Shown: positions 23,695 through 34,284, counted from the stretch's first letter. The stretch: DNA of 64,000 nucleotides from Bacillus smithii (GCF_001050115.1 NZ_CP012024.1:2991001-3055000); one strand, 5' to 3'. A program made the numbers and translations. Notes: generated by a model from the letters alone, not told the origin.

Positions 23695-25248
23695 TTATTC
23701 CCACTCAATAGTGGCCGGCGGTTTGCTGGTAATATCATAGACTACACGGTTCACATGGCTGACTTCGTTGACGATGCGTGTCGAGATCGTCTCCAGCACA
23801 TCCCACGGAATTCTTGCCCAATCGGAGGTCATTCCATCGATGGAAGTAACCGCACGAATCCCGATAGTATAATCATATGTTCTCGCGTCTCCCATTACCC
23901 CGACGCTGCGGATATTAGGAAGAACAGTGAAATATTGCCAAATGTCGCGATCCAACCCAGCTTTTTTAATTTCTTCTCTTAAAATAGCATCCGATTCCCG
24001 AACAATTTCCAATTTTTCTTCCGTTACTTCTCCTAAAACCCGAATGGCTAGTCCCGGTCCCGGGAATGGCTGACGCCAAACAATTTCATCCGGAATTCCT
24101 AATTCGGTGCCCAATTTTCGCACTTCATCTTTAAACAACGTGTTCAGCGGCTCAATCAGCTTAAATTCCATATCTTCCGGCAGCCCGCCCACATTGTGAT
24201 GGGATTTAATCGTTTGGGCTGTGGCCGTTCCGCTTTCAATAATATCCGTATACAGAGTACCTTGCGCTAAAAATTCAATTCCTTCCAGTTTGGCCGCCTC
24301 GTCATCAAACACATATATAAACTCATTGCCGATAATTTTCCGTTTTTTCTCAGGGTCGGAAACTCCCTTCAGTTTGTTCAAAAAGCGATCTTTTGCATCC
24401 ACTTTGATCACGTTCATGTGAAAACCTTCCGCGAACGTTTTCATTACACTTTCGGCTTCCCCTTTGCGCAAAAGGCCGTGATCGACAAAAATACATGTCA
24501 ATTGATCTCCGATGGCTTTATGTATAAGAACAGCCACAACAGAAGAATCGACTCCGCCGCTCAAGGCACAAAGAACCTTTTTATCACCAACGGTTTTTCG
24601 AATATTTTCTATTTCCATTTCAATAAAATTTTGCATGGACCAATCGCCCCGGCAGCCGCAAATGTTGAACACAAAATTGCGAAGCAGCTCGTTTCCGTAG
24701 ACAGAGTGGCGAACTTCCGGATGGAATTGAACCCCATATAATTGTTGTTCTTGATGACTCATTGCCGCGATTGGACATGATGAACTTACCGCATCTACAG
24801 TAAATCCTTCAGGAGTTTCCATCACTAAATCGCTATGGCTCATCCATACCACTTGTTCTTCCGGTAGTCCATCCCAAAGAGGATTTTGGTTTTGTACCCG
24901 GATGGTCGCTTTTCCGTACTCCCGTTTGCTGGCAGGTTCCACTCTTCCACCGAAATGCTTTGTCATCAGCTGCATTCCATAGCAAATTCCTAGCACCGGG
25001 ATTCCTAGATTAAAAATGTCTTCGTCGCAGCGAAAAGCATCTTCGGCATATACACTGTTAGGTCCCCCAGATAAAATAATCCCTTTTGGATTCATAGCTT
25101 TTATTTCTTCCGCCGTCAAAGTATGGGGATGAAGTTCGCTATAGACGCCAAGTTCCCGAATTCTTCTCGTAATCAGTTGGTTATACTGGCTGCCGAAATC
25201 AAGTACGACAACCATCTCTTGGTTTTCCCATTCCTTCTTTCTTTCCAC
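23695..25248 (-). CDS. guaA: GMP synthase (glutamine-hydrolysing)
   Basis: Converts XMP to GMP using ATP and glutamine. I choose the GTG at 25248, 8 bases after GAGAGG, giving 517 residues; B. subtilis GuaA has 513. An alternative GTG at 25257 overlaps its own ribosome binding site. N-terminal class I glutaminase with Cys89 in LGICYGMQL and the His-x-Glu pair in QFHPEV. The ATP pyrophosphatase loop SGGVDSS follows near residue 235, and the C-terminal dimerisation domain ends [10 protein letters not shown] long structured leader with two terminator-like hairpins precedes it. Confidence 0.97.
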   Translation of the reverse strand: MERKKEWENQEMVVVLDFGSQYNQLITRRIRELGVYSELHPHTLTAEEIKAMNPKGIILSGGPNSVYAEDAFRCDEDIFNLGIPVLGICYGMQLMTKHFGGRVEPASKREYGKATIRVQNQNPLWDGLPEEQVVWMSHSDLVMETPEGFTVDAVSSSCPIAAMSHQEQQLYGVQFHPEVRHSVYGNELLRNFVFNICGCRGDWSMQNFIEMEIENIRKTVGDKKVLCALSGGVDSSVVAVLIHKAIGDQLTCIFVDHGLLRKGEAESVMKTFAEGFHMNVIKVDAKDRFLNKLKGVSDPEKKRKIIGNEFIYVFDDEAAKLEGIEFLAQGTLYTDIIESGTATAQTIKSHHNVGGLPEDMEFKLIEPLNTLFKDEVRKLGTELGIPDEIVWRQPFPGPGLAIRVLGEVTEEKLEIVRESDAILREEIKKAGLDRDIWQYFTVLPNIRSVGVMGDARTYDYTIGIRAVTSIDGMTSDWARIPWDVLETISTRIVNEVSHVNRVVYDITSKPPATIEWE

Positions 25249-25257
25249 AATATCCAC

Positions 25258-25553
25258 CTCTCTATGTATGAAAAATAAGCTCTGTTCCTATGACGCAAGC
25301 TTTTCCCATGCAGCACAGTTTCTCCAGCAAATAATCATGTAACAGAGCCAAGAGATCACAAAAAAGTATTCAGGGGGAATTCCTTCCCCCTCTATTAAGT
25401 CCTTAATAGACTTTTATAAACCCGCCTTTTCAAGAAGACCAACGGAGGTCTCCTGCGGCCACTATTGCCATCTCATTGCAGCCATCCGGCAGCAATCCAA
25501 TTTTTCTAAAGAACTGAAGATGAAATACTGATAGACCATAGACGCAACAAATT
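25258..25553 (-). promoter_or_regulatory. guaA leader: Long structured guaA leader, candidate attenuator or riboswitch
   Basis: About 300 bases between the apparent start site and guaA hold consecutive hairpins. In transcript order they are ATTGC-T-GCC-GGAT-GGC-T-GCAAT, AGACC/GGTCT, CTATTAA/TTAATAG (25392-25409) and AGGGGGAA-GGAA-TTCCCCCT (25372-25391), the last followed after 6 bases by TTTTTT. A long GCTCTGTT/AACAGAGC hairpin (25279-25348) followed by TTATTTTT comes last. The last two look like terminators. It is not the purine aptamer, and lacks T-box and obvious ykkC motifs. Function unknown. Confidence 0.5.
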
Positions 25554-25560
25554 TGTCATC

Positions 25561-25589
25561 ATTTTATATCTATCTGTAACCACGGTCAA
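25561..25589 (-). promoter_or_regulatory. Sigma-A promoter of guaA
   Basis: TTGACC (25584-25589) and TAAAAT (25561-25566) on the minus strand, 17-base spacer. Confidence 0.75.
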
Positions 25590-25674
25590 CCCGCCTTGCA
25601 ATTGATTTATTATTCAGATAATAACTCACAATGAAGAAAACTCTTCTCCTGCTTTCTTTCCATTTCTTCAAACC

Positions 25675-25714
25675 AAAAAAGACAGGGAGCTCCACAAAAG
25701 GCTCTCTGTCTTTT
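25675..25714 (-). terminator. Terminator of nadE
   Basis: AAAAGACAG and CTGTCTTTTTTT flank a GAGC/GCTC inner stem just after the nadE stop. The A-run on the other side makes it potentially bidirectional. Confidence 0.9.
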
Positions 25715-25737
25715 CTATTAAAGGAAGAATCCACAAA

Positions 25738-26565
25738 TTATTTCCAAAAGTCATCGAAAATCGTGATGGGAAGATGCCGTTTATGCTCTGTCTTTAAAAA
25801 CCATCCTTCGATCGTTTTTCTCGCTTCTTCAGAAACGGTTTTGCCTTCCAGGTAGTCGTCAATTTCTTCATAAGTAACACCTAGTGCGACTTCATCCGGA
25901 AGCTGCGGACGGTTTTCCTCCAAATCGGCTGTCGGCACTTTTTTATATAAACGTTCCGGACACCCAAGTTCCTTTAACAGCATCTTTCCTTGGCGTTTAT
26001 TTAAACGATAAATCGGAACAAGATCCGCACCGCCGTCGCCGTATTTTGTAAAAAATCCCGTGACCGCTTCTGCCGCATGGTCGGTTCCCAGTACGACTGC
26101 ATTTCTCATCGCTGCGATGCTGTATTGAACTTTCATCCGTTCCCGAGCTTTTTGATTTCCTTTTTCAAAATCGGAAATTTCTACGCCGGCATCCTTTAAT
26201 GCCTTTTCACTGGCATCTACCGCTTCTTTAATGTTCACTGTAACGACATCATCCGGCTGGATAAAGTTTAAAGCCACTTGGCAATCTTCTTCATCGAATT
26301 GTGTACCATATGGCAATCTGACCGCCGTAAACTGATAATCTTGTTTTCCTGTTTCCTCCCGGATTTCGTTAATCGCCATTTGAGCCAGCTTCCCGGTTAA
26401 CGTGGAGTCTTGCCCACCTGAAATTCCTAGAACGAATCCTTTTATAAACGGATATTTCTTTAAATAAGCTTTTAAAAAGTCTACGCTTTTGCGAATTTCT
26501 TCTTTTGGATCAATCACCGGTTTTACTTTTAATTCCTCAATAATCCGTTTTTGTAAATCGGTCAT
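25738..26565 (-). CDS. nadE: Ammonia-dependent NAD(+) synthetase
   Basis: 275 residues from the ATG at 26565 (AAGGAGAAGGAG ribosome binding site); B. subtilis NadE is 272. It amidates deamido-NAD to NAD with ATP and ammonia. The PP-loop SGGQDST is near residue 46, with the later [19 protein letters not shown] and [15 protein letters not shown] signatures. There is no N-terminal glutaminase domain. The gene overlaps the end of pncB by 29 bases, forming a pncA-pncB-nadE salvage unit. Confidence 0.97.
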   Translation of the reverse strand: MTDLQKRIIEELKVKPVIDPKEEIRKSVDFLKAYLKKYPFIKGFVLGISGGQDSTLTGKLAQMAINEIREETGKQDYQFTAVRLPYGTQFDEEDCQVALNFIQPDDVVTVNIKEAVDASEKALKDAGVEISDFEKGNQKARERMKVQYSIAAMRNAVVLGTDHAAEAVTGFFTKYGDGGADLVPIYRLNKRQGKMLLKELGCPERLYKKVPTADLEENRPQLPDEVALGVTYEEIDDYLEGKTVSEEARKTIEGWFLKTEHKRHLPITIFDDFWK

Positions 26566-28051
26566 CTTCTCCTTCTCCTTTCGTTTTGGTTGATAAACTA
26601 GATACAATTTTGTCCCGCACTTCTTGAATCTTTTTCATTTTATTATTCCAGCATTTTTCGCTTAAGTCCACCGGATATTCTTCCGGATTTAAAATTCGTT
26701 TATATTCATCCCATAAATAGTCTAAATTTTTTTGGACAAAAGATTGGATTTCTGCCAGCGATGGCAATTCATATACTAGCTCGCCATTGATGAAAATATC
26801 TTTTTGCAATTCCACCGCTTCAAAGTTTGTCACGAATTTGCTGACATAGGTATGAACAGGGTGAAACATTTTAATTCTTTCTTCTGCGGCGGGATTCTCG
26901 TCATAAAGGGTGATATAGTCGCCTTCCGATTTTTGGTTGCTTTTATTGATGATTCGATATACTTTTTTCTTTCCCGGAGTGGTTACTTTCTCGGCATTGC
27001 TGGAAATTTTGACCGTATCGATCATTTCCCCTGCCCCATTCTCTATCGAAGCTAACTTATAGACTGCTCCAAGCGCCGGTTGGTCGTACGCCGTAATCAA
27101 ATTCGTCCCGACCCCCCAAGCGTCGATTTTGGCTCCTTGAGCTTTCAAATGCGTAATGGTGTATTCATCCAAATCATTCGAAGCAAAAATTTTCGCATCG
27201 TGAAATCCGGCTTCATCCAGCATTTCTCTCGCTTTTTTCGATAAATAGGTCAAATCGCCGCTATCTAAACGAATACCAATAAAGTTGATCGAATCCCCCA
27301 TTTCTTTAGCGACTCGAATCGCTGCCGGTACACCGGAACGAAGCGTGTCATATGTATCCACTAAAAAGACGCAATCCTTATGGGATTCGGCGTATTTGCG
27401 AAACGCCGTATATTCGTCTTGATAAGCTTGTACCATGGCATGAGCGTGCGTTCCGGCTGTCGGAATGCCAAACAGCTTTCCGGCTCTGACATTGCTGGTA
27501 GCCCCGCATCCACCGATAAAGGCCGCTCTAGTTCCCCAAATGGCCGCATCCATTTCTTGAGCCCTTCTTGTCCCGAATTCCATGACCAAGTCTTCCCCAA
27601 CGGCATGCTTGATGCGGGCGGCTTTCGTGGCTATCAACGTTTGATAGTTGACTACATTTAATAAAGGCGTTTCAACCAGCTGCGCTTGAATCAAAGGCGC
27701 CTCTATTGTAACAATTGGTTCATTTTCAAAAACCACTTCTCCTTCCCTCATCGACCGTACATTTCCTGTAAAAGTTAAATTCGACAAGTATTGAAGAAAA
27801 TCTTCATCATAGCCTTCTACTTCGCGCAAATAAGCGATATCGCTATCGCTGAACCGAAAATTCTTTAAAAATTCAACAATTCTTTCTAACCCCGCAAAGA
27901 TTGCGTATCCGCTTCCAAACGGCATTTTCCGGAAATAAAGATCAAACACCGCCTTTCTCTCATGGACACCGTCTTCCCAGTACGTTTTAGCCATATTAAT
28001 TTGATATAAATCTGTATGCAAAGCAAGACTGTCATCTTGATATTTTCTCAT
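26537..28051 (-). CDS. pncB: Nicotinate phosphoribosyltransferase
   Basis: 504 residues. It makes nicotinate mononucleotide from nicotinate and PRPP. Family landmarks: [10 protein letters not shown] near residue 12, [13 protein letters not shown] near 165 with the conserved His in GTHAHAMV, and IRLDSGDL near 250. It is downstream of pncA (20-base gap) and upstream of nadE (overlap), so nicotinamide is deamidated, phosphoribosylated and returned to NAD. Confidence 0.97.
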   Translation of the reverse strand: MRKYQDDSLALHTDLYQINMAKTYWEDGVHERKAVFDLYFRKMPFGSGYAIFAGLERIVEFLKNFRFSDSDIAYLREVEGYDEDFLQYLSNLTFTGNVRSMREGEVVFENEPIVTIEAPLIQAQLVETPLLNVVNYQTLIATKAARIKHAVGEDLVMEFGTRRAQEMDAAIWGTRAAFIGGCGATSNVRAGKLFGIPTAGTHAHAMVQAYQDEYTAFRKYAESHKDCVFLVDTYDTLRSGVPAAIRVAKEMGDSINFIGIRLDSGDLTYLSKKAREMLDEAGFHDAKIFASNDLDEYTITHLKAQGAKIDAWGVGTNLITAYDQPALGAVYKLASIENGAGEMIDTVKISSNAEKVTTPGKKKVYRIINKSNQKSEGDYITLYDENPAAEERIKMFHPVHTYVSKFVTNFEAVELQKDIFINGELVYELPSLAEIQSFVQKNLDYLWDEYKRILNPEEYPVDLSEKCWNNKMKKIQEVRDKIVSSLSTKTKGEGEDDRFTKTDY

Positions 28052-28070
28052 CGTCCAAACCCCGTTTCCG

Positions 28071-28625
28071 TCATGAAATTACCTTTGCTCCGAGTGCATG
28101 TTGAAAGTGCTTCAACGCCCAATCATGTCCTGCTTCGTTAAAACTTGCCGTTCCCTTTTCGTATACAGCCAGTTTAAACCCTTTATTATAAGCGTCTACA
28201 GCGGTATGAAGCACACAAATATCGGTACAAACACCGCATAAATGAAGTTCATCTATGCCTCGAGCTCGCAGCTGAATCTCTAAGTCTGTACCTGCAAACG
28301 CGCTGTACCGTGTTTTGTCCATATAATATACATTTTCCTTGTTTTTCATCCGCTCATACAGTTCCCCTAATTGACCGTACAGCCTCCTTCCCTCCGAACC
28401 GGCAATGTTGTGCGGCGGGTATAATTGGCTTTCGGGATGATACGGATCCTGTTCCTTATGGATATCCACTGCAAATACTACAAAATCGCCGTTTTGAATA
28501 AACGTGTCTGTCAAAGAAGTAATGAATTTCTCAATCATTTGAGCAGGTTTTCCACACGTAAGAGCGCCATGATCCGCCACAAAATCGACAGTATAATCGA
28601 TATTGATCAACGCTTTTTTCCCCAT
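28071..28625 (-). CDS. pncA: Nicotinamidase (isochorismatase family)
   Basis: 184 residues with an AAGGAGA ribosome binding site. It hydrolyses nicotinamide to nicotinate and ammonia. The catalytic Asp lies in NIDYTVDF (about residue 9), the Lys in MDKTRYSAF and the Cys nucleophile in LCGVCTDICV. The D-x-H metal-binding portion is visible as VDIHKEQDPYHPES. First gene of the pncA-pncB-nadE unit. Confidence 0.93.
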   Translation of the reverse strand: MGKKALINIDYTVDFVADHGALTCGKPAQMIEKFITSLTDTFIQNGDFVVFAVDIHKEQDPYHPESQLYPPHNIAGSEGRRLYGQLGELYERMKNKENVYYMDKTRYSAFAGTDLEIQLRARGIDELHLCGVCTDICVLHTAVDAYNKGFKLAVYEKGTASFNEAGHDWALKHFQHALGAKVIS

Positions 28626-28940
28626 TGCCGAAGTCTCCTTTTTCCTTCTGTTTGCTTCGAGAGGCTCTGTGATATGTTGAACATGAAAGCCGGAAAAGAA
28701 CTTTATACGTGATCAAACTGCAAAACTCTTGATTCTCATTATATATCCAAGACACCTTTTTCAGCATCGTTAAAGTTTCATAATGTCTATCAAGTGCGCC
28801 AAAAACCCAAATATAAGACAAGTCTACCGATTTCGTTCACAGAGCGTTCAAAAATGGCTTTATTTGTATAATATCTATTTTTAGGATCATTATAAAGAAG
28901 AAACGAGAAAAAAACAGCTGTAAGGGAGGTAAGAATCAAG
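28626..28940. other. Intergenic region between pncA and the 50-aa gene
   Basis: About 315 bases separating divergent genes. A TATAAT near 28867 with a weak -35 (CGTTCA-like) may drive the small plus-strand gene. I see no convincing NiaR- or NrtR-type operator before pncA. Confidence 0.35.
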
Positions 28941-29093
28941 ATGTTGAATAAGAAAAAAGAACAGCAGCCGTCGCTTGCTCCCGGAATAGACGATGAAGAA
29001 GAATTGGATCAGCGGGCAACAGAAGAAGAAATAGAAAGGGGAGAATTTACCGAAGTCACGCATCTTTCCTACGATGAAGTGGATGAAAGCTAA
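28941..29093 (+). CDS. Small acidic protein of unknown function (50 aa)
   Basis: ATG at 28941 with a strong GGGAGGT ribosome binding site. 50 residues, strongly acidic after a lysine-rich start (MLNKKKEQQPSLAPGIDDEE), ending THLSYDEVDES. No membrane segment. It may be a small Bacillaceae-specific protein; I do not recognise the family. It precedes a YckD-like gene by 70 bases. Confidence 0.65.
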   Translation: MLNKKKEQQPSLAPGIDDEEELDQRATEEEIERGEFTEVTHLSYDEVDES

Positions 29094-29163
29094 AATGGGT
29101 TGACCGTTTCTCTCATTCTCAAAACAGAACCTTACAAATAAAAGGGAAAGGAAGAATAGACCT

Positions 29164-29532
29164 ATGTTTACATTTTCCAAAAAAATCATGGCCATCATCT
29201 TCGTGTCCGTTGCGATGTTTGCTGCCTCAACCGTGCATGCAGAGACAAATCAAGGAAAAAGCAACGAAAAACCTGTCCAGCTGACCGAACAGCAAAAAGC
29301 CAAACTGAACAAACTTCACAAAGAACTATTGGAAAAAAGAAAAGAATTAATTCGCCAATATGTAGAATACGGAATCATTTCTAAAGAAAAAGGAGATGAC
29401 ATCATTTCCCATTTGGAAGAACATTACAAACACTTGCAGCAAAACGGCTTTTCCCCTCATTGGAATCACTCGGAAAAAGGCCACTGGCATCATAAACATC
29501 ATCATGATGACAGCGATAACGAACAGCGCTGA
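29164..29532 (+). CDS. YckD-like secreted protein (DUF2680)
   Basis: 122 residues. An N-terminal signal peptide (KK, hydrophobic 9-22, cleavage probably after VHA) is followed by a helical core that matches DUF2680/YckD: LTEQQKAKLNKLHKELLEKR, then GIISKEKGD. The C-terminus is histidine-rich (about a dozen His in the last 30 residues, WHHKHHHDD), suggesting metal binding, which is an inference. Ribosome binding site AAGGAAG. Followed by an intrinsic terminator. Confidence 0.75.
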   Translation: MFTFSKKIMAIIFVSVAMFAASTVHAETNQGKSNEKPVQLTEQQKAKLNKLHKELLEKRKELIRQYVEYGIISKEKGDDIISHLEEHYKHLQQNGFSPHWNHSEKGHWHHKHHHDDSDNEQR

Positions 29533-29555
29533 AGGCACACCCTTTCAGCGTTTTT
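29527..29555 (+). terminator. Terminator of the yckD-like gene
   Basis: CGCTGAA and TTCAGCG stem followed by TTTTT, beginning within the last codons of the gene. Confidence 0.85.
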
Positions 29556-29699
29556 ATCTTTCTTACACCGTTTTTTTAAATTGTAGGATTTACCTCCCTG
29601 CAAAGTTTTCTTTAATTAAGATGATCAGATAGTGTTCTCTCAAAGACAAAACGTTTCGTTTTCAATATTTGGTATTTAGAGAGGCTTCCCGAAGCAACG

Positions 29700-29837
29700 A
29701 TGATCGCATTGGTCTATTTTTATTTTGCTGCTTTTATCAGTCTCAAAAAACCATTCACCTTCATGAAAGACATATTTAGAAAAAATTTTTTAAAGGAAGT
29801 CATAGATTTGAACTCAATTGAGCATATTAACTCCTAG
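29700..29837 (+). other. Doubtful 45-codon open frame upstream of hmp
   Basis: Starts MIALVYFYFAAFISLKKPF and ends SIEHINS. It has a hydrophobic N-terminus but no properly spaced ribosome binding site. It could be a remnant of a longer membrane protein gene or chance; the surrounding 340-base gap is otherwise the hmp upstream region. Confidence 0.2.
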
Positions 29838-29872
29838 ATTTCATTCCATTTTTTAAAATAGGAGGACTTCAC

Positions 29873-31093
29873 TTGCTTGATGCTAAAACTATTGAAATCG
29901 TACAATCCACTGCACCGGTTCTAAAAAAACACAGTAAAGAAATTGGAAAAAGATTTTACCAAATCCTATTCTCAAAAGCTCCTGACTTGTACAATATTTT
30001 TAATCAAACCAATCAAAAAAGAGGAATTCAGCAGGAAGCATTAGGTTACGCTGTCTATGCTGCTGGGGAACACATTACCAATCTAGATGCTATCAAGCCA
30101 GTGATCACAAGGGTTACAGAGAAACATCGCGCCATAGGGATTAAACCTGAGCAGTATCCACTTGTAGGCGAAGCGTTGATGCAAGGTGTAAAAGAAGTTC
30201 TGGGTGATGCCGTCACGGATGAAGTTCTCGATGCATGGAAAAAAGCTTATGACTATATTGCAGATGCATTCATTGACATTGAAAAAAAACTCTACGAAGA
30301 AACAGATCATCAGCCTGGTGGATGGAGCGGCTATCGAAGCTTTTTAGTGGATCAAAAGGTAAAAGAAACGGATGCCGTAACTTCTTTTTATTTAAAGCCG
30401 AAGGACGGTAAAGCAATCCCTACCTATAAACCTGGGCAATATCTAACTATAAAAGCTGAAATTCCTGGAGAAAAATATACGCATATTCGTCATTACAGTC
30501 TTTCTGATTCACCTGGAAAAAACTATTACCGAATCAGTGTAAAACGTGAAGATGCACATGGGGATGCTCCACCAGGAATTGTATCGAATTATTTACATAA
30601 ACAAGTCCAAGTTGGAGATACTCTTCAATTTTCTGCTCCTGCTGGAGACTTTGTGCTCGATGACAGTGATTTACCTGTAGTTCTGATTAGCGGAGGAATT
30701 GGCATTACGCCATTACTTAGCATGTTAAATTCCATTGCAGAAAGTAAGTCACAACGTCAGGTTACATTTGTACACGCAACAGCCAACAGCCAAACACACG
30801 CTTTTAAAGACCATGTGAATCAATTAGAAAAAAGTCACCCAAACATCAAATCATATGTATGCTATGATTCACCAACAAAAGAAGATCGGAACTCTAAAAA
30901 ATTCGATAAAGAAGGGTACATTGATTTAGACTTTCTACAATCTATCGTTCCATCAAAAGAATCCGTTTTTTATTTCTGCGGACCGATTCCTTTTATGAAA
31001 AACATTCAATCGGCGTTGCAACAATGGGGAATTCCGAATGAGCACATCCATTTTGAAGCATTCAGTCCGATCGCTATTTTAGGAGAAAAATAA
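29873..31093 (+). CDS. hmp: Flavohaemoglobin (nitric oxide dioxygenase)
   Basis: 406 residues from a TTG start with an ideal AGGAGG ribosome binding site. The globin domain (1-140) has Tyr29, Gln53, the proximal haem ligand His85, Tyr95 and Glu137, all key residues of flavohaemoglobins. An FAD-binding domain (about 150-260, HIRHYSLSD) and NAD(P)-binding domain (about 265-400, ISGGIGITPLLSML; FYFCGPIPFM) complete it. It converts NO to nitrate with O2 and NAD(P)H. Base composition is slightly more AT-rich than the mtn genes that follow. Monocistronic. Confidence 0.97.
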   Translation: MLDAKTIEIVQSTAPVLKKHSKEIGKRFYQILFSKAPDLYNIFNQTNQKRGIQQEALGYAVYAAGEHITNLDAIKPVITRVTEKHRAIGIKPEQYPLVGEALMQGVKEVLGDAVTDEVLDAWKKAYDYIADAFIDIEKKLYEETDHQPGGWSGYRSFLVDQKVKETDAVTSFYLKPKDGKAIPTYKPGQYLTIKAEIPGEKYTHIRHYSLSDSPGKNYYRISVKREDAHGDAPPGIVSNYLHKQVQVGDTLQFSAPAGDFVLDDSDLPVVLISGGIGITPLLSMLNSIAESKSQRQVTFVHATANSQTHAFKDHVNQLEKSHPNIKSYVCYDSPTKEDRNSKKFDKEGYIDLDFLQSIVPSKESVFYFCGPIPFMKNIQSALQQWGIPNEHIHFEAFSPIAILGEK

Positions 31094-31150
31094 GGCAGGC
31101 TGATTAAACTTCGGTATCGGGGTGCAGTGGTCTGCTTTGTAAGACTTATA

Positions 31151-31196
31151 AGAAGTCCCTCTCCCTCCTGTTTTTCAGAGATGGAAAGGGACTTCT
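31151..31196. terminator. Terminator hairpin between hmp and mtnA
   Basis: AGAAGTCCCT and AGGGACTTCT form a 10-bp stem between the convergent genes, with TTTC on the plus-strand side. It probably serves hmp and possibly mtnA. Confidence 0.7.
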
Positions 31197-31283
31197 TTCT
31201 ATGCCCTTTGTTGAAAACAACAAGTTTGGTCATCATGATTAGATTGAGTTCTCCACCAAACTTTGTCTCTCTTTTTAATCTCC

Positions 31284-32348
31284 TCATCCCACTTGTTCGC
31301 TCTTCTCAAATAATGCCGGCAATTCTGCTTCATAGTTTTCGCCAATGATTCCATTTTCGGTAATAATCGCTGTAATCAGTTCGTGGGGGGTGACATCAAA
31401 AGCCGGATTGTAGACTTCCACCCCTTCAGGAGCAATGCGTTTGCCTGCGATATGGGTAACTTCTTCCGGATTCCGTTCTTCAATCGGAATATCTCTTCCC
31501 GTTTTGGTTTCTAAATCAATCGTGGATAATGGCGCCGCGACGTAAAATGGAATGCCGAACGATTGTGCCAGTAAAGCCAGTCCAAATGTTCCGATTTTAT
31601 TAGCGGTATCTCCGTTAGCGGCAATTCGGTCCGCACCGACGATGACGGCCGAAATGTTTTTGGCGTAAATCGTCTGCGCCGCCATATTATCCGTGATAAG
31701 CGTAACATCCACACCGGCTTGCATGAGCTCCCACGTGGTGAGTCTTGCTCCTTGCAAAACCGGGCGCGTTTCTGAGGCAAATACTTGAAGATGAACTCCT
31801 TTTTCTTTGGCTAGATAAAACGGAGCAAGCGCCGTACCGTAGCGAGCCGTTGCAAGGGAACCGGCGTTGCAAATCGTTAAGATGCGGTCGCCGTCTTTAA
31901 AAAGCGACAATGCATGCTCTCCGATGCGGCGGCATACGTCTTCATCCGCCACTTGGATGCGAATCGCTTCATGAACGAGCATCGTTTTCGCTTCGTTGAC
32001 AGAAATGGCGTCTTCAATGCTTGATGCAAGACGGTTCAGCGCCCAAAACAAGTTAACCGCCGTAGGCCGCGAGCTGGCTAAATAGTCGATGTCTTTTTGA
32101 AGCTGTTGTTTAAATTCAGCCATCGAACTTGCCTCGTAACGTTGAGCCGCAAGAGCAAGCCCGTAGGCAGCCGTCATGCCGATCGCAGGAGCCCCTCGAA
32201 CTTTCAAGGTTGAAATGGCATCCCATACATCTTCAATTTCCTTTAATTCTAAATATTCAGTCTCCTCCGGCAACTTTTGCTGATTTAAAATTGTGATATG
32301 CGTATCGTTCCATTCAACCGAACGCGGAATCATGAATCGTTCAGTCAT
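31284..32348 (-). CDS. mtnA: Methylthioribose-1-phosphate isomerase
   Basis: 354 residues, AAAGGAAG ribosome binding site. An eIF2B-alpha-like isomerase converting methylthioribose-1-phosphate to methylthioribulose-1-phosphate. Landmarks: [13 protein letters not shown] near residue 50, [16 protein letters not shown] with the catalytic Cys near 160, and [18 protein letters not shown] with the catalytic Asp near 240. It follows mtnK by 17 bases and shares its SAM-regulated transcript. Confidence 0.97.
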   Translation of the reverse strand: MTERFMIPRSVEWNDTHITILNQQKLPEETEYLELKEIEDVWDAISTLKVRGAPAIGMTAAYGLALAAQRYEASSMAEFKQQLQKDIDYLASSRPTAVNLFWALNRLASSIEDAISVNEAKTMLVHEAIRIQVADEDVCRRIGEHALSLFKDGDRILTICNAGSLATARYGTALAPFYLAKEKGVHLQVFASETRPVLQGARLTTWELMQAGVDVTLITDNMAAQTIYAKNISAVIVGADRIAANGDTANKIGTFGLALLAQSFGIPFYVAAPLSTIDLETKTGRDIPIEERNPEEVTHIAGKRIAPEGVEVYNPAFDVTPHELITAIITENGIIGENYEAELPALFEKSEQVG

Positions 32349-32365
32349 AGCTGTCTTCCTTTCGT

Positions 32366-33568
32366 TTAGTTAGTCGGTGTCAATGATGCCTGTAGGAAAA
32401 GCGGACGAACTTCTTGAATGTCATTGAGCGAATGTCGCTGTAAAATAAGGCTGCGTCCGAGACGAAGGGCACGGCGTTTCGCACGAAGACGTTCCTCTTT
32501 GTCTTCAATACCGTCAAGGTCAGCGACATGTGCTAAACCGATGGTGCGGCGAATCACTTCGCATCCGGCAAATCCAATCGCATCGACAAATGTATGGTGC
32601 AAAACGTCCTGCAATAACTTCGATGTCTTGGCGTAAGGCTCGACATTGTGCTGCTCCCAAAGGTCGGAAAATACGCTTGCAAATACTTCCCAAGTGTTTT
32701 CGATATGGTCAAATAAAAACTCTTGGTCTTGTTGCGGACGGGACAGCGCATTCAGCAGCAAATTAGCGATAAATTGACCGAGATCAAAACCAAAAGGACC
32801 GTAAAAGGCGAATTCCGGATCAATCACTTTTGTCTCTTTATCGCTGCAAAAAATACTGCCGGTATGTAAATCGCCGTGAATCAGCGCATCCCCTTCTGTT
32901 AAAAACTTTCGCTTTAATTTTGCCACTTCAAGATGAAGCTCATCATCGTTCCAAAGCGCTTTTGCATCTTCACGCAGCTCCTCTTCAAAATCGTTTGTAT
33001 CATAATCAAAGAACGGATCGGTAAAGACAAGATCTTCCGTGATTTTGCATAGTTCAGGGTTGATAAAACTTTGAAGAAGCTGTTTTTTCTCTTGTTGATT
33101 CATCCCGAAGTCAGACGTATAAAATAACGTTTTGGCTACGTATTCACCGATGTGCCGTGACAAAAGCGGATACGTTTTTCCTTCTATAAGCCCTTTTCGA
33201 GCAATTTGTAAATGAGATAAATCCTCCATGACGGTAATGGCAAGAGATTCGTCGGAATGGTACACTTCCGGAACGTATTCCGGAACGAAGCCGGCAAATG
33301 TACGCAACGCATTGCTTTCTATGGTCGCACGCTTTAACGTAAGAGGCCAGCTTTCACCAACGACTTTCGCGTACGGCAGCGCTTGTTTGAAAATCACTCC
33401 TTTGCCTGTTTTTTGGTCAACGATACGGAAAACGAGATTTAAATTTCCATCGCCAATTTCCCGGCATACCAGCTGGGCTTCTTCTGAAAATAAGCGCAAT
33501 CGAACGGCAAGAGAAATCGCGTCTTTTTCTGTTAATGGTTCGTAAGCGGATGGATTTGAAACGGCCAT
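32366..33568 (-). CDS. mtnK: Methylthioribose kinase
   Basis: 400 residues with an AAAGGAGG ribosome binding site. Choline-kinase/APH-like fold: [13 protein letters not shown] glycine-rich loop near residue 40, catalytic [12 protein letters not shown] near 230 and [16 protein letters not shown] near 250. It phosphorylates methylthioribose with ATP, the entry step after MTA nucleosidase. The leader carries a SAM-I riboswitch whose terminator is followed immediately by a group II intron. Confidence 0.97.
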   Translation of the reverse strand: MAVSNPSAYEPLTEKDAISLAVRLRLFSEEAQLVCREIGDGNLNLVFRIVDQKTGKGVIFKQALPYAKVVGESWPLTLKRATIESNALRTFAGFVPEYVPEVYHSDESLAITVMEDLSHLQIARKGLIEGKTYPLLSRHIGEYVAKTLFYTSDFGMNQQEKKQLLQSFINPELCKITEDLVFTDPFFDYDTNDFEEELREDAKALWNDDELHLEVAKLKRKFLTEGDALIHGDLHTGSIFCSDKETKVIDPEFAFYGPFGFDLGQFIANLLLNALSRPQQDQEFLFDHIENTWEVFASVFSDLWEQHNVEPYAKTSKLLQDVLHHTFVDAIGFAGCEVIRRTIGLAHVADLDGIEDKEERLRAKRRALRLGRSLILQRHSLNDIQEVRPLFLQASLTPTN

Positions 33569-33597
33569 GTAGGAACGCCTCCTTTGGAAAAAATCGA

Positions 33598-34232
33598 GTA
33601 GGAGGGAGCGATTAACTCCCGTCCTCTCACACCACCGTACGTACGGTTCCGTATACGGCGGTTCAATTAAGATAATTGACGCAAGTCTTTATAACTTCCG
33701 TGAATAGCTGTTCTCTTTATGCCAGTGGTCACTCCACCCTCCAAGAGGTCTCCCACGGGATTCACCGCTTCCTCCCTCAAGTGAGGTACTACGTTTTCTG
33801 TGTTCATCATGACTCACTGAATACCAAGGGCTATTCTCTCTTAATTGTTCGGTCCTTCTTAGTTGTTCTAGACCAACTAATACTATGACCTCTGCTGACT
33901 TCTGACGGTTCAGCTACTTATCACTAAGTAGGTTATGAAGAGTACTTCACATATCCGCCAGACCTCCCCGGGTAAGTACATGCACTTTCACACCATCTAT
34001 CCGCCTCATTTACTCGATATGACCTTCGACAGAAAGAGCTTTGTTTTGTTATGCAAACTCACTCAATCATACCTAGCCTTATATGAGGTTCGTGTTCCTC
34101 GGACCGGTGTTTTGCCTCCAGCTTCCTTCAGATTCCGCGTCACCACGGACACCCTTGCTCTTGGCTAACCTCTACTTCTGTCTTCGGGGTTCGGGACTTA
34201 CACCCTATAGTTCATGTACATGCCGGGCGCAC
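33598..34232 (-). mobile_element. Group IIC intron lacking its reverse transcriptase
   Basis: On the minus strand the element opens GTGCGCCCGGCATG and continues through the domain I landmarks of Oceanobacillus-type IIC introns (AACTATAGGGTG, AAGTCCCGAA, CAAGGGTGTCCGTGG, GGAATCTGAAGGAAGC). It closes with domain V (CCGCCGTATACGG / CCGTACGTACGGTGG) and domain VI (GGACGGGAGTTAATCGCTCC), ending TCCTAC. At about 635 bases it has only a short domain IV with no reverse-transcriptase gene, so splicing or mobility would need a protein in trans. It begins 1 base after the T-run of the mtnK riboswitch terminator, the known target type of class C introns. The 3' boundary is approximate by a few bases. Confidence 0.88.
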
Positions 34233-34266
34233 ATAAAAAGCCTCTCTCGTTTATCGAAAGAGGCTT
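34233..34266 (-). terminator. Terminator of the mtnK SAM riboswitch
   Basis: GCCTCTTTCG-ATAAA-CGAGAGAGGC followed by TTTTTAT on the minus strand. It is the expression platform of the S-box and the apparent insertion site of the adjacent group II intron. Confidence 0.9.
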
Positions 34267-34284
34267 GAAGATTCTTCTTCTCAC

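Noticed and set aside
25258..25553. guaA leader as a T-box, 6S RNA or guanine riboswitch
   Set aside because: No T-box AGGGTGGAACCGCG-like sequence, no long central-bubble duplex of 6S RNA, and no purine aptamer core.
29640..29872. NsrR, Rex or ResD operator before hmp
   Set aside because: AT-rich sequence only; no palindrome matching the consensus sites I know.
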